A stretch of DNA of 64,000 bases from Isoetes taiwanensis (lineage: Eukaryota > Streptophyta > Lycopodiopsida > Isoetales > Isoetaceae): contig JAJEKV010000013.1 of assembly GCA_021234155.1 (NCBI GenBank), forward strand, positions 11,744,669 through 11,808,668, in the 5' to 3' direction. Below the pieces are notes generated by a model, which searched no databases, was not told where the DNA came from, and was given only the letters and a program-made list of their open reading frames with translations. Position 1 is the first letter of the stretch. Every line of letters starts with the position of its first letter. Position numbers and translations under genes: made by a program. Shown here in pieces: positions 11,777 through 24,500 of this stretch.

Positions 11777-11977
11777 TCTAATGAACAAGGAACAAGAGAT
11801 GCATCAATGAAGAGAGCACAAATACCTAAACTACATCTCTTATTCCAAGTTAACAAAAATGTACAAAATTATGGCCTTTTGTCCATGTGAAAAGACATGA
11901 ACCGAAAGACACATAGAAAAATATTGTACAAATACATGTATAAATGTATATGTTTTTGTGTCCTAAGGTTCCTTACA
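11777..11977 (-). repeat. 5' LTR of the LARD-like element
   Basis: This LTR is 201 bp and starts TGTAAGGAACC on the minus strand. Its end is mutated (TTAGA instead of TTACA). It is collinear with 1040-1238, with scattered substitutions and small indels. Confidence 0.8.
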
Positions 11978-11982
11978 AGTTG

Positions 11983-12115
11983 ACCTTGAGACTGATAAGT
12001 GTAGCAGAGGGTCTGAAATTGTTCATGGTTTTAAACGCGAGCAGTGGCAGCGCCTGGTAGAAGATTGTGATTTTGCAGGAGTGGATGGAAACACAGGATT
12101 TACTTAGTGCAATAG
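11983..12115 (+). pseudogene. LINE ORF2 endonuclease, second part
   Basis: The frame resumes with DLETDKCSRG and then REQWQRLVEDCDF. This is the stretch that follows GDFNM in plant LINE endonucleases (the DKxGG...W..L pattern). It joins directly to the DFNMV codons before 1039 once the LARD-like element and one target duplication are removed. It ends at a stop near 12106, and sequence typical of gypsy RT begins soon after. Confidence 0.65.
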
Positions 12116-12188
12116 CTGCTAGACATGATATGAGGTATTGTAGGTATAAAAAAGGAGTTGGGGGAACTCACCATTCCTACCAAACCTG

Positions 12189-12981
12189 ATGCATGCCCCA
12201 TGTATTGACGACAGGCTCAACCCCAACTATCGTGACCGTGTCAAGGCAGAAATTGACAAGCTCTTGGTTGCCGAACTTATTTATGAGGTCAAACATTCTG
12301 AGTGGGTGAGCCCAATTGTTATTGCCCTTAAGCATAATGGGAAAATTCGTGTATGCGTGGATTACAGAAAACTCAATATGGCCACGGAACATGATCATTT
12401 CCCGCTACCTTTTATAGAACAAGTTCTTGGAGAAGTAGCAGGCCATGAGATGTATTCCTTCATGAATGGCTTCTCTGGCTACAATCAAATTTCCATTCGC
12501 TCTAAAGATCAGTTGAAAACAACATTCACCACGCCGTGGGGTGCTTTTGCCTATAAAGTGGTGTTGTCAAACTCACCTTCCACTTTTCAGCGCATTATGC
12601 TTTCTGTTTTTGAGGATTACATGAAAGATAATGCTTTTCTGCAAGTTTTTCAAGATGACTTTTCTGCTTACAGCACCATGGATGATCATCTCACCAAAGT
12701 TGAGCTTGTCTTTCAAAAATGCAATAAATCGCACATTAGTTTGAATCCTGAGAAGTGTACCTTCTGCGTCACTTTAGGTATTCTTCTAGGCCATGTTGTC
12801 TTTAACAAAGGCATTACCACGGACCCTATCAAGATCAGTTGTATTCTCAAGGCTCAGGCGCCTACCAACATTAAGGAGATACGCTCCTTTCTTGGGAAAG
12901 TCAATTATTATGCTACCTTCATTCCTGGGCTAGCAGCCATTGCTGACCCCATTCATAAACTCACGGGTGATGAGTCCACTT
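12189..12981 (+). pseudogene. Gypsy reverse transcriptase domain
   Basis: An open frame of 264 codons. Recognisable RT landmarks are SPIVIALKHNGKIRVCVDYR, then FMNGFSGYNQI (normally DxxSGYxQI, so the first catalytic Asp is Asn here), and TTFTTPWGAFAYKV. The YxDD box reads FQDDF, and the thumb has IRSFLGKVNYY. Two of the landmark sites are therefore altered although the frame is open, consistent with relaxed constraint after loss of activity. The stop at 12980 falls just before RNase H. Confidence 0.85.
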
Positions 12982-12989
12982 AGGCTTAG

Positions 12990-13330
12990 AATCCCCAAAT
13001 AGATGAGGCCTTTCAAAAACTAAAGGTTTTTCTTATTCAAGCTCCTGTATTTGTTCCACCTCAATGAGACAAGACCTTTCACGTTCATGTCGATGTTTCA
13101 GCTTTTGCTATTGGTGTTGTTCTTACTCTAAACTGGACAAACCGATTCATGATGCAAGCAGGAGACTCGATCTTGCAGAGAAAAATTATTCTGCTACGGA
13201 ACGGGAAGCGCTTGGACTCATCTTTTACGTGCAACGATTCTGCCACTATATGTTGGGAAGCAAAATCAAGTTCTTTGTGGATCATCAAGCTCCGCCTTAT
13301 CTATCACGCCCACAGGCCGTATAGCTCGCT
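12990..13330 (+). pseudogene. Gypsy RNase H domain
   Basis: Pieces in shifted frames read HVHVDVSAFAIGVVL (first catalytic Asp region), YSATEREALGLIF (catalytic Glu) and KIKFFVDHQAPPYL (the VDH motif). Order and spacing fit the gypsy RNase H between RT and integrase. Frameshifts near 13060 and 13330 break it. Confidence 0.75.
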
Positions 13331-13389
13331 AGGTACTGCTTCTATAGGAGTTTGCTCCTTTTGAAATCATTCATAAGGCAGGAAAGTCT

Positions 13390-14665
13390 CATGTGGTGCC
13401 TGATTATCTTTCATGCATCCATACCAATGACCCATCCTTAGGAGTCTTAGACACTTTTCCAGACGTCCAACTCTTCTTGGTCACGGCCATGCCGCACTGG
13501 TTCCATGAGTACCAACAATATCTTCTCGCTAGTGCCTTACCATTTGAAGATCCCACGCCTTCTCCAGAAAATCTACGTTCACGCCGTCAGCAATTCCTTC
13601 ACGAAGTCCGTGACGATACCATGGTGCGGGACATCTCTACAAGCGTGGCAAGGATATGATTTTGCATCGCTGTGTACTTTCTCATGAAGTCCCAAAGATT
13701 GTTCGCCAAACACATGAAGGACTTGGTGGAGGCCATTTTAGTAGTGATAACACGGCACGAAAAATTCTTTTGGCTGGCTATTTTTGGCCCATGTTGTTCA
13801 AGGACGCTCACGCTCATGCGCACCAATGTGACGTCTGCCCATGGGCCGTAACACTCTACCCTTAACTCCAGTATCCACACCGATACCCTTCAGCAAATAG
13901 GGTATAGATTTTGTTGGGCCCATTAACCCACCTGCTCGAAACTCCCGTGCTCGCTACATCCTTGTTCTCACGGATTATGCCACGAAGTGGGCTGAAGGCT
14001 GTGCACTATCTGATAACACCGCCATCAGCATGATGGGGATGCTCAGCATGATGCGGGTGCTCTATACGCATGTCATTACACGTTTTGACCGCACCACGGA
14101 ACTCGTAAGTGACCGGGGAGTCCATTTTGTCAATCAAACAATCAAGGAACTCACGGACTACTTGCAAGCATTCCACACTATCCACAAGGCAATGGTCTCG
14201 CTGAAAGTACCAACAAACCTCTGATCAACATTTTAAAGAAGATTTGTGATGCTCCAGGAAGGATTGGCAGGAAAGATTACCCACTGTTTTATGGGCTCAC
14301 AACACTCCTTATAAAATTGCCACAGGACAGACACCTTTCGAACTTGTATATGGCCAAGAGGTCTTGATGCCTTTTGAGTTTGTCCTGCCTACTCTCAGAT
14401 TTCAACTAACTACTGTACATGATCCTCCTACTGCTTTACAGGAAAAGGTCTATGAGTTGCAACAATTAGATGAAATTAGCAGGGACGCCTATTTCAGGGT
14501 TCTTGCTGGGCAACAATTGCGAAAATCCTGGGATGACAACCACATCAAAACCAAAACTTTTAAGGAAGGGGATTTAGTTCTTCTTTATGATTCCAAAAAC
14601 CAAAATTTTTCACGCAAACTCAAATTTTGTTGGCTTGGTCCTTACAAAATTATTCAAGCAGTATA
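13390..14665 (+). pseudogene. Gypsy integrase and C-terminal region
   Basis: In order: a zinc-binding region with HEG...H and CDVC (13690-13845), a core with DFVGPI-like and VLTDYATKWAEG (13905-14000), and SDRGVHFVN (second Asp, about 14110). Then comes a damaged segment around the catalytic Glu, TPFELVYGQE (14330-14355) and an SH3-like WLGPYKI near 14640. Several frame changes separate these pieces. No chromodomain follows, unlike the gypsy copy at 42968-45053, so it belongs to a different lineage. Confidence 0.8.
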
Positions 14666-14910
14666 ACCGAGTGTGTTTCAACTCGCGGAATTAGATAGCA
14701 CTCCATTACCTATCTTGTTAATGGTTTTCGTCTCAAAACATTCCATATTGATTCAAACAACACAAAAAGGACACAAACGCCAATGATTGAGAACCAGGCT
14801 TATATTATATTCAACAAAAGAGTAGAATTACAAAAATTGGGCATAGCCCATACTTACTCGCATGGGCATCGCTCTTACTCTAAAGACAAAATCCTACTTG
14901 AATTCTCTGG

Positions 14911-15774
14911 CTATTCTAGGTTTGGCGCAGCGCAGGCCCACAAGATCACATAACCCTGCTCTAGATCATAGCGAAGGTGCAGAATCACGTCCTGATAATT
15001 GAACGTGAGATCGGGATTATTCGTAGCCCCAGTCAGCCAGCCATCCATGGGAATCCCACAGTTCTTCGTCTTCGATAAATCGAGATCATTCATCCGACAT
15101 GTTATCCACTCAAGGCAGTTCTTCAGCATGGTATTCACCATCTCCATCGCTGCAACTGATAGTGTTCTCACTTTACTCCTTGTTCGTCTTATATAGCCCG
15201 ACCGACTCTTGCATGCCACAATGACCCAATCATTTTTTGCCGATCTGTCCATATCGGGGGTATATTCCAATTACAGATTCTCATATGTCGCTGCAAATCC
15301 AGTAGCACTATCTTCTCTCTAGCCTGCTGCTTCTGCTACCTCTTTCATTAAACTGTTTGAACTCTCGAGTTGCCCATCTTAATTACGCCCCTTTAGACCA
15401 CGGCTGTATCAAATCATTATTCGTACACCACCCCGATGTTGCATCGCACCGTTCATTCTTGTCAATCTCTACCATTGACTTTCCTTCAGTTGGCTTTCTA
15501 GGACTTAGCCAAAATTTTGGTTCGCGATCATTCTATTCCGCGATGCTGTCATCTGGTAGAATTCACGGTTCAGATTCTGCATTCCAGACTTCCTAAAAAA
15601 ATCTCTGTTGAACAGACGCGAACTCTAACGCTTAAACTTTTCTGTCTTTCGCCTTCCGCTCTCAAGCACTTTGCTCCAATCGATATGGCAGCTTCAACGA
15701 AATTGGCAACTCTACAGGCCACCGTGCCCATGAATCCTGATCTCTTTTTATTTTGTGATTTTCTCCACACCAAG
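14911..15774 (-). pseudogene. Decayed minus-strand coding region, unknown
   Basis: The last 119 codons (14911-15270) are open and protein-like (AAMEMVNTMLKNCLEWITC; PDLTFNYQDVILHLRYDLE). Upstream the same strand keeps coding-like stretches through two in-frame stops and at least one frameshift (for example MVEIDKNERCDATSGW near 15430). Together they make up to about 285 codons, ending where the LTR at 15775 begins. I do not recognise it. It lies antisense just downstream of the plus-strand gypsy pol, a position where some plant gypsy elements carry an extra antisense frame. It could equally be a fragment of something older. Confidence 0.4.
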
Positions 15775-17274
15775 TGTGACATCCCCTACTCATATACGGT
15801 GCACTCACCGTATACAAACAGGAGTTCATCCCCCATACCAGCTCCACACTGATACAGGGCCCTCCACGTATCACTGCAACATTGATGAGTTCCAGTGGGA
15901 AGAATGAAGGGGTCATTTACCCTGTCTCCCTCAGGGCCTACCTAGCTGCGGAAGCGTAAACATACATGTCAGTATACAACATCAACATCACATAACCATC
16001 TCGAAGGATGGCTCATCACATATCTGCATAGACAAAGATCAGTACATCACATATGGCATCCTACCCAAGGCGCAGACTCAAAGGGGATGACTGACGGCTT
16101 GGGTCTCCAGAGTTCATTGCAGACAGAATTCATGGCAATGGATTTGGCTGACATAAGAACATGGCTTAGGATAGTCCACTCCATCCACCCCTCCTGTGCA
16201 CACTTTGCAGAGTAGGTTGAAAAGTGTTAAGACCTGACTGTAGCCCGCCAGATGCATAGCCAAAGGGCTATTCCTGGGTTGCATCTCCCCAGTTCTGATG
16301 GGGCAGGTTGGGATCACTCCCTCCAGAGATCTACATGCTGACTCAAGGTGACTAGAGGGCCACTGCCCTTATTCGACTTGAACCCAATGGAGAGTGACGC
16401 ATCACTCCACGCGTGTCGAGCCCATGCCTTGCCCACACGCAGTGGCAAGCCATTAGACCTAGTCCACAATGATCCCCGGTAGACTTTACACACCAGAGGG
16501 ATCGTTCAAGAGTCAGAACACGAACCTCCTTATAAGCCAGTATGGCCCCTTCACCCACAACCAGGTGTGTCTCTTGTACACAGGCCGAATCTACAGTGTG
16601 CTAGAGAGGCTAACTAGGAGCATCTACTATCAAGCTTTAGGGTCTCTACCCCCCTTCCCAATACAAGGAGTTCACAGAGATACATCATCATACATATCAC
16701 AGAAGAACTAAAGAACAAGATCTAATCTATATCATAGAGTTAGGTTCTTTAGTTAGAGCTTTGTATCTAGAGATCTAGATGGCTGCTATGGGCAATTTAA
16801 TAGGCTAAACCTACTGATTCAATGACTAGAAGACGGTTTAGGCTATTAAATTGACCAAATACCTGATACTTGGCTCGTTCCTCTTGCCCTGAACTCGACC
16901 ATCCTGCTGAACCGCTTGAATCAAGGAAAACTAATGGTGCAATTCGGGGCAAGTTAGGGTTTCTACCTAAATAGGCAAGGGGTTAGGGCTAGGGTTTCCA
17001 ATTATCCCTTTAGGCATGTGGGATAATTGGGAATGGCCCACTTGCCTTTAATGGCTAGGTGGCATAAATGTATCCACATGGAAAGGTGTGCACCTTAATA
17101 AATGTGCACATTGGTAAATGTGCACATTAATAAGTGCACATACCTTGCAAGTTGCCCCCTAGGGGCTACCCGCCTGGCTACACGTTGGCGTACACGTCAG
17201 TCGGAGTGGCGTGTACGCGTGACGAGGCAGTACAGTATACGTCCTGGGACCGTATACTGTGCTGGAACGTCACA
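15775..17274 (-). repeat. 3' LTR of element A (1500 bp)
   Basis: On the plus strand it starts TGTGACATCCCC and ends GGAACGTCACA, giving TGTGAC/GTCACA inverted ends. The adjoining internal bases on the minus strand are AAGGTGGGGAGAA, a good polypurine tract. Homologous sequence occurs at 38089-41156 and 30127-31620. Confidence 0.8.
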
Positions 17275-19000
17275 TTCTCCCCACCTTGAAATGATGTTGT
17301 CCGCAGCATCGTGGGTCTCCCCACCTTGGAATCTTCCTAACCTGCAATCAACCTGATGCATACGATATACTACTATAATACTTACACATTTATTAAGATT
17401 ACCTTAAGGTAATATTTTTAAATCATTATTACGCCATTACATTATCAAATAACTTGTCAATTCGTAACTTCTATTAAAACAAGGTACTTATTAGTCTCCG
17501 TTATCACAACATTTAGTTTATCACAATTTAACACTTTCATATACAATTATTATTTAAGGTACTCTTCATTCCTTGCAACACATTCCAACAAAATTTGTGT
17601 TGCAAGTCTTCGCATCTTAAAATCCTGCATTAATTTTACAATATCTATAATTACATACTTACTATCTTAATTATTAGAATTACTCTAAGGTAATGTTTAA
17701 GATATTACTGTACTATTTCATTATCCAATTAACTTATCACTTCATAACTTAATTAATCCACGCAAGGTAATTATTAACCTTAGTTAATACAACATTTAAG
17801 TTTATCAAAGTTTATCAATTTCATACAAAATTTACACTTCTAAGGTACTCTTCATCCCTTGCAACACATTATAACAACATTTGTGTTACAAGTCTTCGTA
17901 GCTCGACCTCCTTGCCCTTCGGAGTGCTCTATTGGCCTCCGGTCGACACTACGTTAGTACCATTTTAATTATTAATAAAATTTTGGTTATATGGTGACCA
18001 CCCCACCTATCTACATGAATGCATGGCTAATCTCCCGGCGTAGGAAGAGGATGCTTCTTCCATCGTGGCCGTGGAGACAGCGCCCTATAATGCCTATATG
18101 CCGCTCATGCCTACACCTTTAGTTGCCCAACGTGGAGGATAGGTCCTTCCCGTATATGAGGCGTGAAGGACAGATTCCTCCTATCAATGCATATATGGGG
18201 CTAGAGGTGCTTTTCCTATCAATGCATTCCTGAATGACCTCTTATCTCTCGAGGTTGTCTACTTCCGTGGGACGGAAGTAGACTTTTTAATCTACCTTCC
18301 ACTCATCCAAGCGGAACCGCGGTCATGCCTACATTGACATTACACCACGTCCTAGAGATCACCGTAGTGGTCCCATCATCGGTAAATACGCATGCAACCC
18401 ATACCTAGCATAGGTTGCATGCGTAGATTAATCTTAACTACACATGAAACTAATCTAAACACAAATCGACATGCCTGAGCCGATTTTTGCTGGCTCCTTT
18501 AATGCATGTGATTAACATAATTGCCCTAAGGTAATATTTATGAATTAACATTATCATAGTATCGGATGCATTACTTCCGATAGTACAATTGTATTTACTC
18601 TAAGCTTTGCAATATTTAACGACTTTTAGATCGCGATTATTTAAACAATAACCCTGATTTAGACCTATTGTATCATAGACAAGGTTTTAATTATCACACA
18701 CAAGAATTAGATGTGCTTCTTATTCTCTTCCTTGGGTCCTGCATTACCCTTGGAAGTATATCCCTAAGATGCACTTAAGTATATCTGAATTCTATTTTCT
18801 ATTTATATTTATAAGGACCCCGAGGTCACATAGCTATCCTTGGAAGGAATTGCATCCTTGCGAAGGATTAATTAACATGCTACCTCACATTACCGTTGTT
18901 ATTTAACTTATTTCCCTATGATACATATAACGCATACAACAATTTCTATCCAGGTTATTAGGATCTATATTTAACTTATCTATAAGACACATTAAAGCTT
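17275..19000 (-). other. 3' non-coding region of element A
   Basis: After the polypurine tract the sequence is AT-rich and free of long frames, with a repeated phrase AAGGTACTCTTCATYCCTTGCAACACATT near 17557 and 17841. Positions about 17900-18320 match 42480-42910 of element B in order, for example the block around ATCTACCTTCCACTCA. This identifies it as the shared untranslated 3' region of the family. Confidence 0.6.
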
Positions 19001-22000
19001 ATAATACATGCGACACCTTACCTAAGGCTAGAACGATCCACCCATTGAGCCTGGCCGAGTAATTTTGGAGATGACTTGGTCGTTGCATTGCTCCCATAGT
19101 TTTGCTCCACTTCCTTGGTGTAGATAGCTACTACGCCGGTCCCGCACGTTGAAGGCCTCCGAAAGCACTAAGGTATCTATCTATCTTACGCCTGCTCGCC
19201 CGGCCATTGCCTGAGTGAACTCTATTCTGGTGGTCAATTCGATGCAAGCACGCTCAATCATAAGATTGAGCCCTCCCACTTTCTTGAAAAAGAAAATGGT
19301 CCTCAAGACCCCTTCAATGACGTTGTACACAACGTCATATCTATTCTCTCCCCTTAAGAGGTTATACGCTTCTTACTTAGCGCATTAATTTACTAGCCTT
19401 AGCTGACATATATAACCATCTAAGATGGATGCACATATTATGTTATCATTTATTTCAATATAGTTATGGGTTACCTACTTAGTTAGAACGATTCTAAACC
19501 ACAAGGTTTTGTCATCATGACAATTCCTTTTGTCTGAAAAGACTATTTGATTACTATAATTCTTATTTTAGATGTACCTTGCATGTACTATTCTTTTATA
19601 TTCTAGAGATTCCCCCTTTCTTAGTTATTTAAACTCTTATTCCTAGCAATCGAATTGATGCCATCGTAACAAGTTGGCCGGACTTGTTAGATTACTTTTT
19701 TTCTTTCGGTTGGATTATTCTTTTGGAGGTACTAGATTTATACATGGTCAACAATTATCCTAGTAACGATTCCTTCTTAGCGAGGTGATCAATCTCACCA
19801 AGTGGTTTCAATATGTTGGATGTCTGTTAACAATCGTGTATAATTTTAGTCACTCCTATGCATTTCCTTCCCAATCCTTGACGCTTAGCCCAATCTTGGG
19901 GTAATCCTTTCAGCGAGAATATCTGGGAATGCCTTCTAATCCCAATATGGATGTTACCGTCCATACATTTAACCTACTAGGCCCCATGGCCTTAGATCCT
20001 CGAGCTTGCTAGAAGCTCATCCCTCGTTGCCTGCTTGAAGTAGCAAGGTAACGTTCTTCCGAGTCGCTCGATACTTCAGTCTCCTTGACGGTCGCTCCTC
20101 TTTGATGTAGAGGTTGACTTTGTTCGTTAGAAGCCTCTCATTGCTGGTGGCTTTGCTGGTGTAGTTGATCACTTGAAATCTTCCATGCTGCTTTTCAAAA
20201 GCCTGAAGGTGGCGTGAAGAAGATCTGAAGGTGGCGCCGTCTTGGCAGCTAAAGGACGACTCTGTATCCGATATTGTTTCTTCGACTTCATCGATGTCTC
20301 ATACGTCGAGTCCTCTTGTCGTTATCGTGTTGCCCGAAGACTGTTGAGGATGTTGATTGCTTCACCCCTGCAAATTGCCTGACATCTCTTCCTTTGATCT
20401 GTTACGCTATGGGAGGGAAGGAATAACAAGGGAACTATACATGCAAAACATACAGCTTACATAATTACAATTACTACTAGAGCTATTAGGTCCCCCTTGT
20501 GCCTCCCTTCGAGTTGCACACCTACTCCTTGGCGATGTCATCAGTGTTCCTCCGGTGCAATGGTGTTGATGATCTATATCCTCCTATTTGTACGTCAGCT
20601 CATACTCCGGGGTAACTTGTTGATATACTTGGGCCCTCCTGTTTGTCGGCTATGGCACCACACGCTTTGCATCACATTCTAACTAAAGGTGTCTTTGGTC
20701 GTTGATGCTTCGACATTTCGGTTACCTTCGATCTGTTTCTCGGTAATTTGTTCCCCCTTCATGATACTTGAAGCTATTTGAAGGCGTCTCTTTGAGGTCT
20801 TGCGATTCCTTTGGCTATACTCCTCACTGGAGTTGTTCTCTGCGGTTGTTCTTTGAATCGTCCATCCTTGGGCTCACCAAGTTGCATGCAAGTCCCGCGT
20901 GCAAGTCATCGGCTTCGCCTCGCCCTAGTTGCTTCTCCATCGAGCTTCCAAACTTCCTTGTTTGATCCCCTCGATCACGGCTTGGGCGTTGTCACATTCC
21001 GCGATGCTATGCCCGTCTTCTTGTCTTGAGGTACCTTCCGTGGCTTTGATTGTACTCGTCAGTTTTGATCCTCTTGTTGCCTCTAGGGAGTTCGTGGAAG
21101 AAGTCGGTTGCTAGCGCTTCTCCAGCTTTCAGTTCCTGACCTTTGTCCCTCTATGCATGTCGGTCTCTTTGGCAAGTAAAGCATCATGGCTCTCCTCCCT
21201 GCTGGCTATATTGTCGGGATGATGGATCCTTATATCTGTGCAGCTTGACCCTTGAGTTGAAGAAGTACCTGCCTTAGATATACTCTTGTCGTTGATAGCC
21301 TGGCTATTATCTTGAACTCTTTTTTTTTTTGCCGAAGGTGCTTCAATTGCTATCCTTGTCGTTAAGGTGTCGAATGCTTCTACCTTGGGCGTTTGACGTG
21401 CCACATGTCGGAGATATGATCGGCTTCTTCTCTTCTAATTCTTCGGTAGGAGTACCTCGACGAAGCCATCGCCTAGTTGTTGAAGGCATATCTCCCTCGC
21501 GCGCGGTGCCTTTAAATAAGTGCATCTCCATCTAATACACGTGTCATAGCGCATCACCTTATATTACCACAAGGTGGAATTATGGTCGTCGAGATGTTGC
21601 CTTCTTAGTTGGCTCGTTGATGTCGGGTCGTTCCTCCTTCTATTGTTGAGGCCACTCGTGTCATAAGTTAAGTCAAGTGTTGCTAACGCCACGAGAGGTA
21701 GTGTTGCATACGCGATGTCCCGTGCAACAATGATGATCTTGACATGACCGGTGTTGTCTCTTGTTCTGACATTGGGTGGACGAGCGGTCTTCTACTTGAG
21801 GGTACTTCCGGAAGTGTTTGGAGTCGAAGGTTTGCTTGGCCTCTGGTCGTTCTCCCTCGTATTTGCTCTTCCATTTTGATCTTGGGCTATAGTTGTGCTT
21901 CCTTGCTTCCTCATTTGGTAGTCGAAGTGAAGGAGCTACCTGATCTATGCGCTAAATCCATAAAACCTGACTGTAAACTCATGTTTCTCCACTATATCTA

Positions 22001-24500
22001 TGAACGCCCGAGATATACAATAGACATATACGCATTTACATTGGGATTTTAATTCATCCACTTTTCCAAAACAATTACAAAGATCTACTTAAATGTTTAT
22101 ACTCCTTTATGGTTTCCCCTCCTCCTAAAGTGTTTGATCCTTCGGTTTTGCTGCATCTTCTTCGTTCTGGTTGACTCCGGGATTCCTTGAGATGCTGCTA
22201 CTATTGTTGAGCTTCATGTCTGATCCGAGCTCGTCACGCCAAGTTGCGAAGAGTGTTCGTCGATGTGATCCCTTGAAAAGATGCTCCTTCTTAATGTGTA
22301 TGTTCGTTGTGAGGAATGCGGTGACCGCTCACGTCCCTACATGCGGTGTGTCATTGCAAGGTTCTTGGATGTGCGGTCTTGGTTGATCGGCAGAGTAGGA
22401 TCACGGCTGTTGCGGTCGGGCATTCTTGAATGTCTTGAGCTTTGAGATCGTGGTGGTGGCGGTGCATTGTCATTCCTCTGCGGGTTGAATTTCGAGTCGA
22501 CTCACTTTGCTTGGGCTTTGCTTCATTAGGGTGCCTCTATCGTGCACGGAAGTGTGGTCATCTCCATTGCCCCTACCATGGCTTCTTACGGTGGCCTTTG
22601 CGTGATTTGTACCTGCTGGCTAGGTCGTCTCCTCAGATCCCTTGGGTCCTATCCATTCAAGTCTCGCCTCCTTGGGCGACGTGTAGTAAAGTCGTCCTAC
22701 CTTTGGTTTCTAGGTGTTTTCGGATCCGAATTCTTGTTCGAAGGAGTATTCTCCTCCTTGATCTTGCCCCTCATCGCGATATAGGCCTTCAAATTCGGAG
22801 ATGTTCCCCGATATCGTCTCCTACTTTTTGGAACCGATGAAAGTTCTCCCTTTTTGGTGCAAAGGGAGCTGGAAGCTCGTCCGATTCACCTTAGGTGCTT
22901 TGTGGTTGCCTAAGCTTGGTTGCTCCTTTTGTTGGCGTTGCATGACATTCGCTTGCTGGGGGGCAAGGGTGCGTGGTTGTCTTCCCTCAGGTTTCTATCA
23001 CGGTCTTTTGTCGCCATGACTTCTCTCCTCGACGGAAGATTATGCCCTCGGCCCCTAGCTCGTGATGCTAACGCGGCATCGATGTCTAACGTCTTTTCGC
23101 ACTGTATTTTTTTGCCTTGCGTTCTTCCATTTGAAACTCATGCGCGTCGAGAATTCGGTGAAGGCGTCGAGATCCTTTTCGATGTGACCTCAAAATGCGT
23201 GGTGGCAGGAGGTTGACATCTAGAAAATTCTTGATGCCGCTTGCTGGTTGAGGTGTTTGTCGTTGTGCTTCCCTCTCTTGGGTCCGCCTTTTCCGGTCTC
23301 CTCTCCTTATCTCGGCCTTTGACATCGGCCGGGTCCTCGATGTCTTCCCGAAATTGCGCCTCTAGCTCTTCTGTGGCTCTGGCCCTGTACTTCGAAAGTG
23401 ATGCTCGTATATTCTAGAGTCTAAGGGTCTACTTGAAGGGCTCTCCTACAACATTTTGGGCTCTATAAGCAAGCAAGATGGCTCGGCAAAGACATCGGAG
23501 ACATATCTATAATGTCCAAATCTATGGATATTAGGACGTGTGGTATGGCATGAAATGAGGGTTGTTTTGCAAAACCTCCATGATGTTTGAGGCATACTCT
23601 AAGGTCCTAGCAAAGTTGATTTGGGGGAGTCCAATCTCTACACATGGAGTGACTTGGGCAGCTCTAGACTCTAGCTCCTTTCTAGGTATCCTGGCAATAG
23701 GGAGTGTCAATGTGGCGGCTGTATAAGTCAAACTCTATTAGAAGGACATAAAATTAGGTCAAGGTTTATGCCTTTGGCCTGAGCAGAGATGATGTACCAA
23801 CAGTTGGACTTGGGTTGCTATGCTGAGATCTAGATGACTATAACAAAGGGGTGTTCTTCGGCACTTCTATCTAGGAGTAAGGCATCAGCTTCGAGCCGAG
23901 AGCAATACTCGAGGTACTAATGGGATATGCTTCTATTTACAAACAAACCACAGTTTGGGAAAACAATTCAAGGGTTTGAGCAATTTTGGTCATTTTGAGC
24001 TGGGATTTTAGGCTATCTAACGGTCCTATTGCAACAAATTTCAGGCGATTTGGAGCTCTGTAGCTCAAGTTATGGAGGTTCAAAGTTTGGAGGTCTCACA
24101 CATTGCGCCCAGACCAATAATGAACTTTTCATTTTCGGTCCTGGAGCAAGGTGTGAGACATTGGCTCTAAATGGGTTAAACTTGTCCAATTTGGGTGATA
24201 TAAGGGTCTAATTCTGCTAGATTCGTCGAGTTAGGCAGAATTGACCCCTTATTTGGTCGATTTGGAGCACTTTTGGGCACTTTTGGGGCATGGTCTCACA
24301 GCATGGTCTCACACGTTGCGCCCAGACCAATAATGAACTTTTCATTTTCGGTCCTGGCGCGACGTGTGAGACATCCTCTCGAATTGGCCTAGGATGTCTG
24401 TTTTGACTAAAACAAAAGCTAAAACTTACTAACTCAACTTAATTAAGTAACTTTATACACTTATACTTTACTCTAAAACACTTTGTATTAAACAAAATTT
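19000..24500 (-). other. Interior of element A, heavily decayed
   Basis: GC content rises and frames of 60-130 codons appear on both strands, none with a recognised domain. The most coding-like piece is 23531-23731 on the minus strand (NFARTLEYASNIMEVLQNN). Charged minus-strand stretches near 21129-21530 and 23000-23325 resemble disordered Gag-like sequence. I treat the region as a ruined gag-containing interior without a firm gene call. Confidence 0.3.
24091..24374. repeat. Two stem-loop repeats with GTCTCACACGTTGCGCC arms
   Basis: At 24091-24165 and 24304-24374 the same about 70-bp block occurs. Each has a left arm TCTCACAC.TTGCGCC and an inverted right arm (GGCGCGACGTGTGAGA in copy two), separated by about 33 bp containing TTTTCATTTTCGGTCC. 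Copy two pairs 15 of 16 arm bases. The left arm alone recurs twice more at 25315 and 25359. Confidence 0.75.

Larger units (their letters stand above)
1040..11977 (-). mobile_element. Large non-autonomous LTR retrotransposon (LARD-like)
   Basis: Two related LTRs of about 200 bp bound 10.9 kb. On the minus strand the LTR starts TGTAAGG and ends TTACA (TTAGA in the upstream copy), giving 5-bp inverted ends. A primer-binding site complementary to initiator tRNA-Met lies 2 bp inside the 5' LTR. A purine tract ending GGAGAGAA abuts the 3' LTR. The target duplication is GGTTG at 1035-1039 versus AGTTG at 11978-11982, and removing the element rejoins a LINE endonuclease frame. I found no gag, protease, RT or integrase inside, so it probably moved with borrowed enzymes. 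LTR differences and the mutated duplication suggest it is not recent. Confidence 0.8.
12170..14745 (+). mobile_element. Ty3/gypsy pol relic
   Basis: RT, RNase H, integrase and the post-integrase tail follow in gypsy order over about 2.6 kb. They are broken by several stops and frameshifts. No gag, protease, primer site or LTRs are visible around it: the 5' side abuts LINE sequence and the 3' side abuts an unrelated minus-strand frame. It is a truncated, dead copy, and its strand is opposite to the other LTR elements in the window. Confidence 0.85.
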
